This document shows positions 1-10,986 of a stretch of 64,000 nt of DNA, in pieces. Every line of letters starts with the position of its first letter. Position 1 is the stretch's first letter. The translations under genes and the position numbers were made by a program. Under the pieces are notes generated by a model. It saw only the letters and a program-made list of their open reading frames with translations. It had not been told where the DNA came from and searched no databases. Source of the DNA: Nelumbo lutea (lineage: Eukaryota > Streptophyta > Magnoliopsida > Proteales > Nelumbonaceae); the NCBI GenBank assembly GCA_022828595.1, contig JAKGHH010000007.1:64220727-64284726 (forward strand), in the 5' to 3' direction.

Positions 1-582
1 GCAATGAAGCCTTGCCGCTGCTGCATATAGATATCTTCAGTAAGATCTCCATTCAAGAATGCAATTTTGACATCCATTTATGGACCCAAGATGAGCTTTG
101 AAGGTCTCAACCCTTTCATCGGGGCCCTTTTTCCTCTTGTAAATCCACTTGCAACCAATTGCTTTTACCTCGGAGGGTGGATCTAATAGAGTCTACACTC
201 CATTGGTCTCCATTGAGTCCATCTCAACTCTCATAGCCTCCACCCACTTCTGGAAATCTATGTCCAACATAGCTTCCGTGTAAGTCACGGGATCCTCTTC
301 ACTAGTCAAGGTTTCCACCAAGTAACTATCCTGGTCATAAACATAATGGACTGGTGGCCTGGATACCCGAGTGGATCTTCTAGGTTGGTCTACTTGGAAC
401 TTGTGCGACATCTCCCATTGCTCCTGAGCTCTCCTCATCAAGAACTACTTTCTGACGATGGGTGTCCAGGATGTAATCGGTTTCCAAGAATTGTGCATTC
501 CGGCTGTAGAACACCTTCTGCTTACATGGGTCATAGAATAGGTAACCCACAGAGCCTTTTGGGTAGCGTATAAATAGGCAAC
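1..582 (-). pseudogene. Copia-1 pol fragment: integrase tail to start of reverse transcriptase
   Basis: Read on the minus strand from 582 to 1 this is the end of a Ty1/copia integrase and the start of the reverse transcriptase. Visible motifs are YPKGSVGYLFYDP near 570-530, RSTRVSRPP near 390-345 (the usual integrase-RT linker), KAIGCKWIYKRKKGP near 165-115 (RT N-terminus) and AFLNGDLTEDIYMQQ near 70-20. About 40 RT residues between the last two, present in the copy near 36,030-36,170, are missing, so an internal deletion has joined them near position 80. The same pol resumes at 2436-2898, interrupted by the solo LTR at 583-2435. It is a dead fragment whose 3' end lies left of the window. Confidence 0.9.
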
Positions 583-2435
583 TGTTGGACAGTTTTGTAT
601 GCCCTTAGCTTCAATCAGAATGATGTTTTTTATGAGTTTATTGTAAATGAATAAAAGTACATATTTGATTCATTTCCCTTGGTACATTTCTATGTAATAC
701 CCTTAAATTGGACACTTAATGAGACTCGTGTTAGTTTAGAATGTTCACAGCCAGTGGGTCGGTCTGGGGAGACCTATCTTGATAAGGCTGACACTGTTGG
801 GGCACCATGTCGGTTGGGGTGGCCTGTCTCAGCTGCTAGGGTGAGACTCTAGGCACATACAGTGTAGGATTAATTGAATCCTTGAACTGGACCAAATTTC
901 CAACATTGCCTTGTCCTTGGAGATTAATGGGCAAAACTGGAAAGTTACACCCAACCCCTAGACTCGATTATGATACTGCACTAGGTGTCGGATTGGGCTG
1001 TCTTTGATGTACCAATCAGTGAGATCCTTAGCAGGAGTCAAAACCTGGGAATGTTGGGACAGTCTAAGAATTCAACTCAGAGGGTGAACATAGTGATAGT
1101 AACAGCCCCTTTGTCGTACAAAGGTAATTGTCGGGATGCACTCACACTAATGGAAACCAAGACTGCTGGCAGCCAATTTCAATCGTTGAGATTTGTTTTG
1201 CAAAGTATATTTTATATGAGATATAAAAGTATATATATTATGGTTTCTAAAATGTTTGCAAAAGGGTTTTAATTCCCGAGATCCATATAAGTAGATAATG
1301 CAACACTGTTCCTTGCAGCCGAGGGAGAGGTCCTCTCTTGTCGGGCAGTGTATGATCATCTACCCAGAGTCCCTGGTGTTACAATGTGGCTTGGCCCAGG
1401 GACCACTTAGGGTAAATGTTGGGCCCATAGAGCCCATTTGATGGGTTTCATGGGGTGCACTGTCCATAGCAATGTATTCGGCCAGGCCTTGTAACAAAGG
1501 TTGGGCCGAACCCATGTGGCTGATGTGTAAATCAATGTTTAAGCCCCACGCCATACAAGGAGGCCCAACTAGGCAGTAGTTTGAAAGGCTAAGTGAGCAC
1601 AATAGTTTATTGAGCCTAAAGCCCATTTCGAATTGGACTAATTTACTAAGTTAAATATGTGCGAATTCTAAGATGGATCAGCAGATAGGATAGGGTCTTA
1701 ACCCTATCCACTCAGAGAGTCCAGATCTGAATATGATTCAGATCTAGAAACCCCCTAATGAGATTAGGACAAGGCTGATCTAATCTACAGATAAGATGAG
1801 GGTTTATCCTTATCACCTAAAGAGAGGTCTCAGCAGCTCCTAATTGGATTAGGAGTTGATTTTTAGGGTTACAAAAGAAGGAGGGGGTGGCAGCCTTTAG
1901 AAAAATCACATAATCAAATGCTTTTCAGAGCTGAAATCAGAGAAGAAAGATTTCTGCAATCCCTGCAAAGATCTTTCTTGCCGCCTCCTTCCTGTAGCCG
2001 CCAGACATCCAGTTTGATCTCCAGTTGTGGGAGAAGTCAATATTCGATCTTGACATCAGTTCTTTGAGAAAGAATTGATAGGAAGCTGTGCTCACGTGCC
2101 ATCCTGCTGTTTCTTGCGAAGGACGGAATTCTTGGAGAAGAATACTGCTGATTCTGCTCCATCCTGCACTGTGCCATCTTCAGTGGGAGCAGTCTTTGGA
2201 TCCTTCCTAGGGCGTAAACACCTTCGTTGGGAGATACTTTTTCTCCGTATCAGGTATAATCCTCTCCTCCTTTTGGTTTAGATCTGGCTTAGTTAATGTT
2301 CAATATTGATCATTGAAAATTTGATTTTCTAAATAGGGAATGTGATTCCAAGTTGAAAGGGAGAGAAATTTTTGAAATTCACCCCTTTATTCTGCAAGAT
2401 TTGCGTGCCCATACGATGGATCTCTCATCCCTTCA
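583..2435 (+). mobile_element. Solo LTR of Copia-1, inserted in antisense Copia-1 pol
   Basis: The 1853-bp LTR begins TGTTGGACAG and ends CCCTTCA, matching the LTRs at 46104 and 54356. The flanks are GCAAC (578-582) and GCAAT (2436-2440), a 5-bp target duplication with one mismatch. The antisense pol reading frame on the two sides joins exactly at this point. No primer site or coding region accompanies it, so it is a solo LTR left by LTR-LTR recombination. A TATAAAAG box lies at 1222-1229, and a row of inverted repeats lies at 1688-1860 (described under 47273). Confidence 0.93.
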
Positions 2436-2898
2436 GCAATGGCTGGTCTTGGATTCCAACTTGTCTGCACTCATTCTTTTAACGTGTGCTGGAAAACCCC
2501 AAGCGTTTAAGTGTCTGACACTTGGTTTCTTTCTGGTCCAAAGTTCATATGGAGTGTTTAGAACTTGCTTGTAACCCAATTCAGCACGTAAATCGTAGTC
2601 TCTAATGCGTAACCCCAAAAGGATGTGGGTAACTCTAAGTGTATGAGAAGTGACCGGACCATATCCAACAAGGTCCTATTCCTCATCTCTGAAACACCGT
2701 TAAATTGTGGTGTAGCAGGAGGAGCCAACTGTGATACTATCCCATTGTCCTTTAAGTAGTCCTTTAATTCATCAGAGAGATACTCGCCACCTTGATCTGA
2801 TCGAAGGGCTTCAATTTCTCTCCTTAACTGTTTCTCGACCTCTTGTCTGAACTCTTTGAACTTTTCAAAGGATTCAGACTTGTGTCTCATTAGGTACA
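2436..2898 (-). pseudogene. Copia-1 integrase core fragment
   Basis: On the minus strand this encodes the middle of a copia integrase: YLMRHKSESFEKFKEF near 2899-2850, ALRSDQGGEY near 2810-2775 (second catalytic Asp of the DDE triad), NGVSEMRNRTLLDMVRS near 2705-2655 (catalytic Glu) and ELWTRKKPSVRHLNAWGFP near 2550-2490. A frameshift near 2570-2580 separates two reading frames. The frame stops at the Gypsy-3 LTR at 2899, so the part encoding the first catalytic Asp and everything upstream is missing. It is the upstream neighbour of the fragment at 1-582 in the same element. Confidence 0.9.
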
Positions 2899-3712
2899 TG
2901 ATGAGACTAAAAAGAACCCTATTTTTGTCCCCTAATATTCATCTTTCTACATCACTTTAGCACTTAAATGGATTTATTACTCTTGTATTTCGATTCAAGG
3001 CAATTGGAAGAAAACAGGGCAAATCGGGTGATTTTGCACAGTTTCGATGACAGTTAGTAATCCGGGCATAACTCTCAATTACGAACTCCGAATTGGACAA
3101 TTCAAGAAGCATTAGAAATATTAAAGGAAGGCCCACAACTTTTATGTTTTGGGTGGGGATAGATTCGGCCCGAATCGAGTACGAAAACGAGCCCGAAGTC
3201 GGAGCAAGTTCGCAGCCAGGCCCATTTCACAACTGAAGCCCAACTCGCAGAAATACCTTGAAACAGCCCATGTTATCAAAGTAACCCAACTCGAAATCAA
3301 GAGCCAAGAGTCCCAATTTCAAATATAATCTCCAAGGAGAGAGTTTTATTAGATTTAAAATTCTGAATGTAATCCTATGAAGATAAGAAGATTGGATTAG
3401 ATCACTAGATAAGAGATAGGATAAGAATAGTTCAAAGAAGATCAGGACTCCCTGAAGATAAGATGATCTTTTAGAAGGAGTTGGAAAACAGCCCTATCCT
3501 TTGGCTATATAAAGAGGGGTGCGGACCAGCTCTAGCATCACTCATCCCAAGATCCAAGAGATCATCAAGAAAATTAAGAAACTCAAGAAGCAGTTCGGCC
3601 ATGGAGAAGTAGAGCATGGAGATTGTGCAGATCATGAGCAGCTAATCTTCTTTTCCTAGTTGAAGGGGGGAGGTTCGATTGTGTCATCATGAGGTTCTGT
3701 ATTTAATTTATT
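2899..3712 (+). mobile_element. Gypsy-3 LTR, 3'-truncated
   Basis: Starts TGATGAGAC immediately after antisense copia pol. From about 2980 it aligns by eye with the LTR at 56360-58116 through the stretch with the TATA box and the AG-rich leader-like sequence. It breaks off at 3712 and abuts a minus-strand Copia-1 LTR piece, so the last 0.9 kb or so of the LTR is gone. The left flank GTACA (2894-2898) would be the target duplication, but its partner is lost. Confidence 0.8.
3506..3513 (+). promoter_or_regulatory. TATA box of Gypsy-3 LTR
   Basis: TATATAAA followed by a purine-rich stretch, in the position equivalent to the boxes in all other gypsy LTRs of this window. It probably marks the U3/R boundary region; activity is not shown. 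Confidence 0.6.
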
Positions 3713-3867
3713 TCTCAAAGAACTGATGTCAAGATCTAATCTTGACTTCTCCCACAACTGGAGATCGAACTGGCAAATAGGGCGGCAAGGACAAGGAGGC
3801 GGCAAGAAAGAATTCTGCAGGGTTGCTTAATTCTTTCTTCTGTGATTTCAGCTCTGAAGAGGATCTG
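3713..3867 (-). mobile_element. Copia-1 LTR fragment (left part of a split copy)
   Basis: Reverse complement of the interior of a Copia-1 LTR. It continues at 15571 after removal of Gypsy-1, and the duplicated ATCTG (3863-3867 and 15566-15570) marks the join. The part of the LTR that should lie left of 3713, including its end and primer site, is missing. Confidence 0.88.
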
Positions 3868-4282
3868 TGATGACCTACAATTTATCTATATTTTATGAGG
3901 TCTCTACATGAAATTTTATGCTAGTTGAATTAATTTTTGCCCTATTTTTAGCTTAATTGCAATACAGATTTCAGGGGCAGCCAATTCGAGAAAAATAAGG
4001 CAAAAGCAAGAAAAGAAAACCCAAAATTTATCAAGTTCAGCCCAGCCCAGCCTTGAGAGCAAGGGAGTTTCCATTCGGCCCAAGTAATGCAAGCTAACTC
4101 TTTGAAAAACTCAAGGGAAGTGCAGCCTACATGTGCTCAAAAGCATGCTAAGTTGTAGCCCAAAGGGAGCTAGGGGCGGCAACTCCTAAAAGTTTCTTGA
4201 AGAGGAGGGAGCACTCTCATGAGGGGTGTAATACACTCAATTCTAGAGACTTCAAGAAGAAGCAAGAGCTTCCTTGAAAGCC

Positions 4283-4290
4283 TATATAAG
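4283..4290 (+). promoter_or_regulatory. TATA box of Gypsy-1 5' LTR
   Basis: TATATAAG followed by a GAGG-rich stretch; the same box is at 14375-14382 in the 3' LTR. Probable core promoter by position only. Confidence 0.6.
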
Positions 4291-4680
4291 GAGGCCTCTA
4301 GAGGGGGAAAAGGAGTCCAACATCTGATTTCAAACTCTCCTTGAGCTCTTGTTCTAAGAGAGAAAAAGAGAGAATGATAGGTGCAAGAGAGGAGAAGAGA
4401 GGAGGAACAAGCAACTTCAAGAGAAGAGGAAGCTGAATTCGAAGGGGGGAGAAAGCAATTGGAGATCAAGGGTTTCATCCTCACTTGATTTCTGCACCAT
4501 TTGGTAATCGAATTCAGTTAAGACTTATATAATTTCTCCATCAAATTTTCCTTTCTTGCTGTAATCAAAGCATGTATTATGCAAATTCAATTTTGTAATT
4601 TGTTTTCTAAGTTCATTCGAGTAAAGTAGATTCAATGTTGAAGTTTCTTATTTGGAATATTAATTGTGGATTGTTGGCCG

Positions 4681-4851
4681 AATTGCTATTCTGAAATCTC
4701 ATATCTGAAATTTCAGATCATGAATTTACAAGGTCTGAATTGCTATTTTCCAATCTCAGATCTGTAAAATCAGATCATGAAATAGTGAGATCTGAACTGC
4801 TATTCTATAAAATCAGATCTGTGATTTCAGATCATGAACTTGTAATACCTG
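4681..4851 (+). repeat. Three 57-bp tandem repeats in Gypsy-1 5' LTR
   Basis: Units at 4681-4737, 4738-4794 and 4795-4851. Each opens AA(T/C)TGCTATT, has a central TCAGATCATGAA and closes with a CTG preceded by a purine-pyrimidine mix (GGTCTG, AGATCTG, ATACCTG). The copies are diverged but of equal length. The same three units are in the 3' LTR at 14760-14930, so the triplication predates this insertion. Confidence 0.88.
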
Positions 4852-5515
4852 AATTACTTGAGAATGAATTCAGGTAGCTTTAATTCAGTCTGGCGGAATT
4901 GTTCCTCTTTCTTGAAATTCCTAGAGTGCTTGAGAAAAGACTCTAAGATTTCAGATCTGCCAATCAAGAGCCGAATTGAGTGCAAGGTTAGAGATAACTT
5001 GCACAATTTGGTTGGTGTTCATTTAGCTGAGTTGATGATCATTCAGCTGAGTTGATGGTCATCCAGCTGAAATGAAGCCCTAGAATTGCTAGATCTGAAT
5101 GCATGCATGGTGATTAGATCCTTGATAGAGATATAAGGACCATCACTCATGCATAGATTGAACATGCACTCGAGAGAGGCTGTTCATTGCTTTGGGATTT
5201 CACCAAACCTAGGCTGAATCCTATTCTACTCGAATTGCCTAGAAACCTAGTTGCTGAATTTAATTTTCTATGCATCTTTAGCTTGTCTCCTCACTTGCAT
5301 ACAAGGTGTTTGGTCCAATGTGTTAGAAATAACTTTGTAGTTAGAATTCTAGATTTTCATTAGTTTTACATTTCGGCTAATCAGATAACAGTAGACTGAT
5401 TTATTACAAGTAGTTGCTACATAAGTCCTCGTGGGAATGATACTCTACTCACTACTCTATTACTTGAGCGGCTAGTGCACTTGCTAGTGTCACAATGAGC
5501 CACACATCACGTTTT

Positions 5516-5533
5516 TGGTGCCGTTGCCGGGGA
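5516..5533 (+). other. Primer-binding site of Gypsy-1 (tRNA-Asp type)
   Basis: TGGTGCCGTTGCCGGGGA, one base different from the site usual in plant Athila-type elements, which pairs with the 3' end of tRNA-Asp. It lies 6 bp after the 5' LTR. Confidence 0.85.
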
Positions 5534-7830
5534 TTTATTGTAGCAATATTAGGAACCATTGGTCATTCTTAATTTGATTTGTAGCTTTGCATTCATTGCT
5601 GGTTTTCAATTCTACATTTTAAATTTCAGTTTTGAATGCAATGGCTTCATTAATGGAGCTGGTTTCCTCTCTTAATACTTGATTGCTCCATCTTTAATTT
5701 CAGTTTTAGTTGAGTTTATGTAGATATGATCACTCTTTTTTTTTTAGCTTCATTATCTCAAAAGAGTACAGATCTGATTGCTTTACTTGTTGTTTCTTGA
5801 ATTCAACAATCAGATCTGCACTCACATAAAAAGATTTTGGTTAGTTTACTTTATTTTCTTTTAATTTTCTTTCATCTTAAAAGAAAAACAAAAAAAATGG
5901 TATTTGTTCCTTCAATTCTGAGCTTCAGATCTAAAATGGTGGGTGTACAGGTCTGATTTCAGATCTGTAACTCACCCCCATTCAAAAATACATCAGGACT
6001 GATGAGAAGCAAGCTAGAACAACTAGTGTACAGATCTAAGATCAGTGGTATTGCATGATTTCAGACCTGATACACTGATCTCAGATCTGTATACACCAAT
6101 ACACCTTACTGAATTTTCATATCAGCCCTGATAACTATGGTTCTAGCTGCTGAACTTAGCATCAGTAGCTGCTGAAATGAAAAATTACAGATCTAAAGGT
6201 GTAAAGAATTCTTGCATTTTCCCTCAAAAACTTCAGATCCTAAGGTGTAGAAATCATGTACAATATCTGTACCCTATTAGGATGGTGGTGTGAACTCAGA
6301 TTACAGATCTAAAACCATCTGAATTCATATCAGAGTTCATCTAACTCAGATCTGAATTCAGCTGCTTTCAGTAGCAAAGGTTGCAGACCTGATTTCAGGT
6401 CTCTGCAATTAATTAATGCATACAAGATATACAAATAGGAACTTCAAATAAGAAGCTTAAAGCTCTTGATTCCAGCCCTAATTCAGTTTTGGTTGCAGTA
6501 TTTGGGAAGCAAGTTATATGGGAAACAAGCTAGAACAGGCCTGATTTGGAATCAGTGGATATGTATGGATTTAGACCTGATACACTGATTTGATCTCTAG
6601 TTGTGCATGATTTTAGATCTACTGATTTCAGATCTGAATACACTTGCACCCATTTCCGAATTTCTATATCAGCCCTGTCCTAACATCAAGTAGCTGCTGT
6701 ATATGATTGAATAAGTAGCTGCTATAATTTCAGTTGCTGTAAAACCTCACAACAACATCAATGGCTGTTGTAGTTGCAGATCTGATTTCAAATCTCTGTA
6801 ATTCATTGCTGCATACAAGACATATAATTTGGGACTTGAAGAAGAAGCTTAAAACTCTTGGGTTCGATCCTATTTCAGACCTAATTGCAATAGATTTCAG
6901 ACCTACTTATTGATATTTGGCTTGTAATTTGCAGGTGGCTGTTCTCAATAACTAAGATTTCAGATCTGTGAAAGTAATTTTTATTGCTGAAGATTTCTGA
7001 AATCAAATATTGCAGATCTGAACTCAGTATAGTTGCTATAGCTTCTGCTCTTTTTGGTCTGCTTTTTCTTATGAAAATGATGAGACTTCAGATCTGATTA
7101 CCTTACCTATCACTTCTGCAATCAAATCTGAACACAACAGCACTATTCTCAGTGGCTACCGAATGCAGATCTGGTCTCAGTAGCAGTCACAGCTATTCTA
7201 AGTATCAGTAACTACTGTTTTATTTATTGCTATTTTCAGTAGCTTCTGAGATTTTAGATCTGATCTCAATTTTGTGTAGAATTGATGTCTGAATTGCTTT
7301 CTCACAATCCTATTTACACTAATTTCAGCTCTGTGTATTGACCCTCAGTAGCACACAGTAGCCTTTCCATTTGAAGCTCAGACCTGAACACAGTCATTGC
7401 TGTTCCGCATATGGCTAACCTCAGTAGCTGCTAAGATTTCATATCTGATTTAAGATCTGTATATTACTGTTCTCAATAGCTATTGAGGTTTTAGGTCTCA
7501 GCAGTTCAGATCTATGTAATCTTATCTGATTTCAACAAGGTGAAGAGAAGGAATTTGTAAACTGTTGTTCTACTCTCAGAGGTTACTGATTTCAGACCCG
7601 TTTACTAAGAAAAATTTTTAGCTGATTAAGAATTTGTAAATTGCTACTGAATTTTGTATATTGAATAAGATGTTGGTTCAGATCTGCTTTTAGTTAGCTG
7701 CATTTATTTATTTTAGGATGTAGGTTTTTGTATTCCAATAATTCACTATACATTTTCAGTTTTAATAAGGTTAGCTATTTATATTCTTTTGTATTATCTA
7801 GTTTACTGCCTTGACTTTCACAGTTTCTGA
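5534..7830 (+). repeat. Gypsy-1 leader, dense in AGATCT palindromes
   Basis: A 2.3-kb untranslated stretch between primer site and gag with no readable coding sequence. Between about 5770 and 7690 I count about 20 AGATCT hexamers by eye, mostly inside CAGATCTGA or TTCAGATCTG, interleaved with a looser AGTAGCTGCTG motif. Spacing is irregular, so this is an interspersed motif field rather than a strict tandem array. The same hexamer occurs in the 57-bp LTR repeats. Confidence 0.8.
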
Positions 7831-8630
7831 CAAGCAGAGTTGAGCTGGAGGAAATCCTCTACAACTCGAAGATTGAAAGAACCCTCTGTGTCCATCTAAA
7901 AGCAACCAAGCAAATCCAGCGAGAAGCCCAAGAAGCTCAAGAAATGGCTGAGCTGAGGACTATGATGGATTATGCCAAACCCACACTCACTGGAGCTGCC
8001 TCCAGCATTATCAGGCCCAATATTGCTGCTAACAACTTTGAGATCAAACCGGCCATCATATTAATGATTCACAACAGGTGCAATTCTGTGGTTTGGCCCA
8101 CGAAGATCCCAATGCACACATTTCTAACTTTTTAGAAATATGTGACACCTTCAAACACAATGGGGTAAGTGATGATGCCATTAGGCAGAGGTTATTCCCA
8201 TTTTCTTTGAAGGATAAAGCCAAAGCATGGTTGAATTCATTACCGGCAGGATCAATAGCTACGTGGGATGAAATGGCAAGTCGTTTTCTCTCTAAATATT
8301 TTTCCCCTTCTAAAATTGCTAAAATGAGGAATGACATCACTAATTTTTTCCAGCAAGAGGGGGAATCTTTATATGAGTCATGGGAATGATACAAGGAGCT
8401 ATTGAGGAGAGTTCCTCATCATGGCCTTCCCATATGGCTGCAAGTGCAGAATTTCTATAATGGTCTTACCGACTCAAATAAGACCATATTAGATGCTGCA
8501 GCCGGAGGGTCCATAAATAATAAAACTCCTGAGGTTGCCCATGCATTTATTGAGGAAATGGCAGCCAACAACTCTCAATGGCATTCTGAAAGGACTCAAA
8601 CTAAGAAGCAACAAGGCCTGCACAAAAAAA
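7831..8630 (+). pseudogene. Gypsy-1 gag (N-terminal and central part)
   Basis: Gag builds the virus-like particle that packages the element RNA. The frame is readable from roughly 7831, and NNFEIKPAI lies near 8032-8058. After a frameshift around 8075 it continues as QFCGLAHEDPNAHISNFLE, LFPFSLKDKAKAWLNSLPAG, SIATWDEMASRFLSKYF and GESLYESWE to 8387. A stop (TGA, 8387-8389) sits where a CGA-type codon is expected, and the frame then goes on through PHHGLPIWLQVQNFYNGL to SERTQTKKQQGLHK near 8620. These are the conserved blocks of the plant retrotransposon gag family. The C-terminal part with the zinc knuckle is missing here and is found inverted at 13067-13567. Confidence 0.9.
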
Positions 8631-8639
8631 CTCGTGTTC

Positions 8640-9240
8640 TGATTTGCTAGTTTTACTATTCAACTCAAAATAGCAGAGTCATTTTGGGTTGAATCTCATG
8701 TATCGTAATTCAGATGTGCACTAGGTTCCTTGACCATTAACAATGAAATCAAGTGCTTTCATACACATGAAGGTAGTTAGGGCTGGTCATGCTGAAAGAC
8801 ATATTCAGTTCCCCTTTTCTCATGCATATATCAAATTGGGTTATTCACAAGAATAAAATCTTTAACAAGTACATCAATCTCCCTCAACTCATTGTATTCC
8901 TTCTTAAAAATCACTTAATGAATAGCAATGAACTTGGGGGGTTCCAATTTACTTGGATATGTCATTGCCTACAAATGTGTGTTGGGTGAATGAGGTGCAT
9001 GGCTTCAGCCCCCAAAATTCTAGTTCTCAGGCTCACTCCCCCACACTTAAGATGAACATTGTCCTCAATGTTCATAGTGTCAGGGAATCACTCTTTCTAG
9101 AGCAAACTGAAGAAAAGAAAAAGGATGAACAGCCCTTAAAGAATTGGAATTTTGAGAAGATCTTTATTTTTCTAACTAATATTCTAAAAGGGTAAATGAC
9201 ATAGAGATGCCTTAACCTGTTCTGGATCAAGCAAAGAAGA
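8640..9240 (-). other. 3' untranslated region of Gypsy-1 pol (inverted)
   Basis: No coding frame. On the minus strand it carries the landmark CTTAAGTGTGGGGGAG at about 9038-9053, preceded by TTGAGGACAATGTTCAT. The same landmark follows the integrase end in Gypsy-2 at 30600-30640, which supports assigning this to the segment just downstream of integrase. Confidence 0.7.
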
Positions 9241-10420
9241 TTATTGGTTATCAAGATAAACAGTGGATGGAGGGTTTACAGTACCTCTCATTAAATATGG
9301 TTTCAGGCGCTGACCATTTACTTTGAATGTGCCCTGAACCGGGTGGGTGATTTCTATAGCCCCATGGGGAAAGACCTGTGAAATGGTAAAGGGTCCAGAC
9401 CACCTGGATCTCAGCTTACCCAGGAACAAGCAGAGACGGGAATTATATAACAATACTTGTTGGAATACATAAAAGTCCCGTCTCAACAAGTTCTTATCAT
9501 GCCAGTTTTTTGTTCTTTCTTTATAAACTTTGGCATTCTCATAGGCAACAAGTTTGAATTCATACAATTCATTCAATTGCAACCGCCTTTTAGCCCCTGT
9601 GGCCTGAATGTCAAAATTTAAAAATTTAAGAGCCCAATAGGCCTTGTGTTCTAATTCAACTAGTAAATGGCATGCTTTACCAAAGACCAATCTATAGGGG
9701 AACATGCCAATGGGTGTCTTAAATGCAGTTCTGTATGCCCACAGTGCATCATCTAATTTGATGGACCAATCTTTTTCTGGCAGATGCTATAGTCTTTTCC
9801 AGAATTCTTTTGAGTTCCCTGTTAGCCAACTCCACTTGGCCACTAGTTTGAGGGTGATAAGGGGTAGCTAATTTATGTGTAATTCCATATTTCTGCATTA
9901 ACCTCTCAAATTGGCTATTGCAGAAGTGAGTTCCCCTATCACTAATTATAGCTTGCGGAGTGCCAAATCGGGAGAATAGCTTCTTTAGGAAGTGTACCAC
10001 CCTCCTTGAGTCATTTTTGGGTAAAGCCATTGCTTCTACCCATTTGGACACATAGTCAACTGCAACGAGGATGTACTTATTACCAAAAGAATTCGAGAAA
10101 GGTCCCATGAAATCTATACCTCAAACATCAAAGATTTCTCAGATCAAAATATTGGAAAAGGGCATTTCATTCCGTCGGAAAATTTTTCCCAATCTTTGGC
10201 ATTTGCCACATGTGGACATGTACCTATGGGAAAGTGTGGGCCAATAAAAACCTGATTGGAAATTCCTTTGGCTGTAGTGTGACTAGTTCCAAAATGACCT
10301 CCTGCTTCTTTATCATGGCAAAAGTGGAGTACCGACTCCATCTCCTCCTCGGGGACACATCTCCTTATGATTTGATCTGCACACAATTTATACAAAAATG
10401 GTTCCTCCCACAGATAGTAT
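9241..10420 (-). pseudogene. Gypsy-1 integrase
   Basis: Integrase inserts the DNA copy into the host genome. The N-terminal zinc finger starts near 10340 (HFCHDKEAGGHFGTSH); its CxxC half (CGKCQRLGK) is in a shifted frame near 10205-10180. The core has GIDFMGPF near 10125-10100 (first catalytic Asp, with an in-frame TGA just before it), [10 protein letters not shown] near 9945-9915 (second Asp) and [10 protein letters not shown] near 9835-9805 (Glu). The C-terminal part, 9705-9241, carries [13 protein letters not shown] remnants, [20 protein letters not shown] and [12 protein letters not shown], as in other Athila-like integrases. Several frameshifts and stops make it non-functional. Confidence 0.9.
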
Positions 10421-10499
10421 TTTACATTAGAAAGGAATTTCTTTTTTTGTTGATATGAAAGGTTAGGAGGAAGGACTTGTGCAACTAGATAATTAGCAA

Positions 10500-10986
10500 A
10501 ATCAGCATACCAAGGAGATGAGTATTCCTGGATTTAGTACAGTTGTTCATCCAAAAATTCCTCCCGAATGTTTCTAGTTATTTTCTCTTTTGAGCTTACC
10601 TTGTCCAACCGGGAGAGATGGTCAGCAGCCAGGTTTGCAGCACCCTTCATGTCTCTAATCTCAATGTCAAACTCTTGCAACAAAAGGATCCACCTGATCA
10701 GTCTTGGTTTTGAGTTTTTCTTGGTAAACAAGTGCCTTAATGCCTAGTGATCTGAGTAGACAACAACCGTGGATAATATTATATAAGAAAGAAACTTGAC
10801 AAGTGAAAAAATAACTGCTAGTAGCTCTTATTCTCGAGTGGTGAAAGTGAGTTCGGGACCATTCAAAGTTCTGCTAGCATAGTAAATTGGCTGAAAATGT
10901 TTGTTCATTTCTTTGTCCTAAAACAGCTCTTATAGCAGAATCACTCGCATCACACATTAATTCAAATGGGAGGGTCCAATCGGGTG
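10500..10986 (-). pseudogene. Gypsy-1 RNase H
   Basis: Follows RT in the same direction. Readable pieces are PIYYASRTLNGPELTFTTRE near 10880-10825, ELLAVIFSLVKF, VVVYSDH near 10770-10745, [22 protein letters not shown] near 10745-10680 and [20 protein letters not shown] near 10665-10605. The spaced acidic positions of Ty3-type RNase H are partly visible, but at least three stops interrupt it. RNase H removes the RNA strand during reverse transcription. Confidence 0.85.

Larger units (their letters stand above)
3868..5509 (+). mobile_element. Gypsy-1 5' LTR
   Basis: Begins TGATGACCTACAATTTATC and ends CACACATCA, 6 bp before the primer site. It matches the 3' LTR at 13876-15565 throughout, with small indels. 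A TATA box lies at 4283-4290, and a triplicated 57-bp unit occupies 4681-4851. Confidence 0.92.

Noticed and set aside
4170..4484. 104-codon minus-strand open frame in the Gypsy-1 LTR
   Set aside because: Lies wholly in an LTR, has no conserved domain, and its counterpart in the 3' LTR (14295-14576) is of different length; a chance frame.
8650..9240. Envelope-like gene downstream of integrase
   Set aside because: Some Athila elements have one, but here the stretch is under 0.6 kb, has no signal peptide or membrane frame and carries the untranslated landmark TTAAGTGTGGGGGAG.
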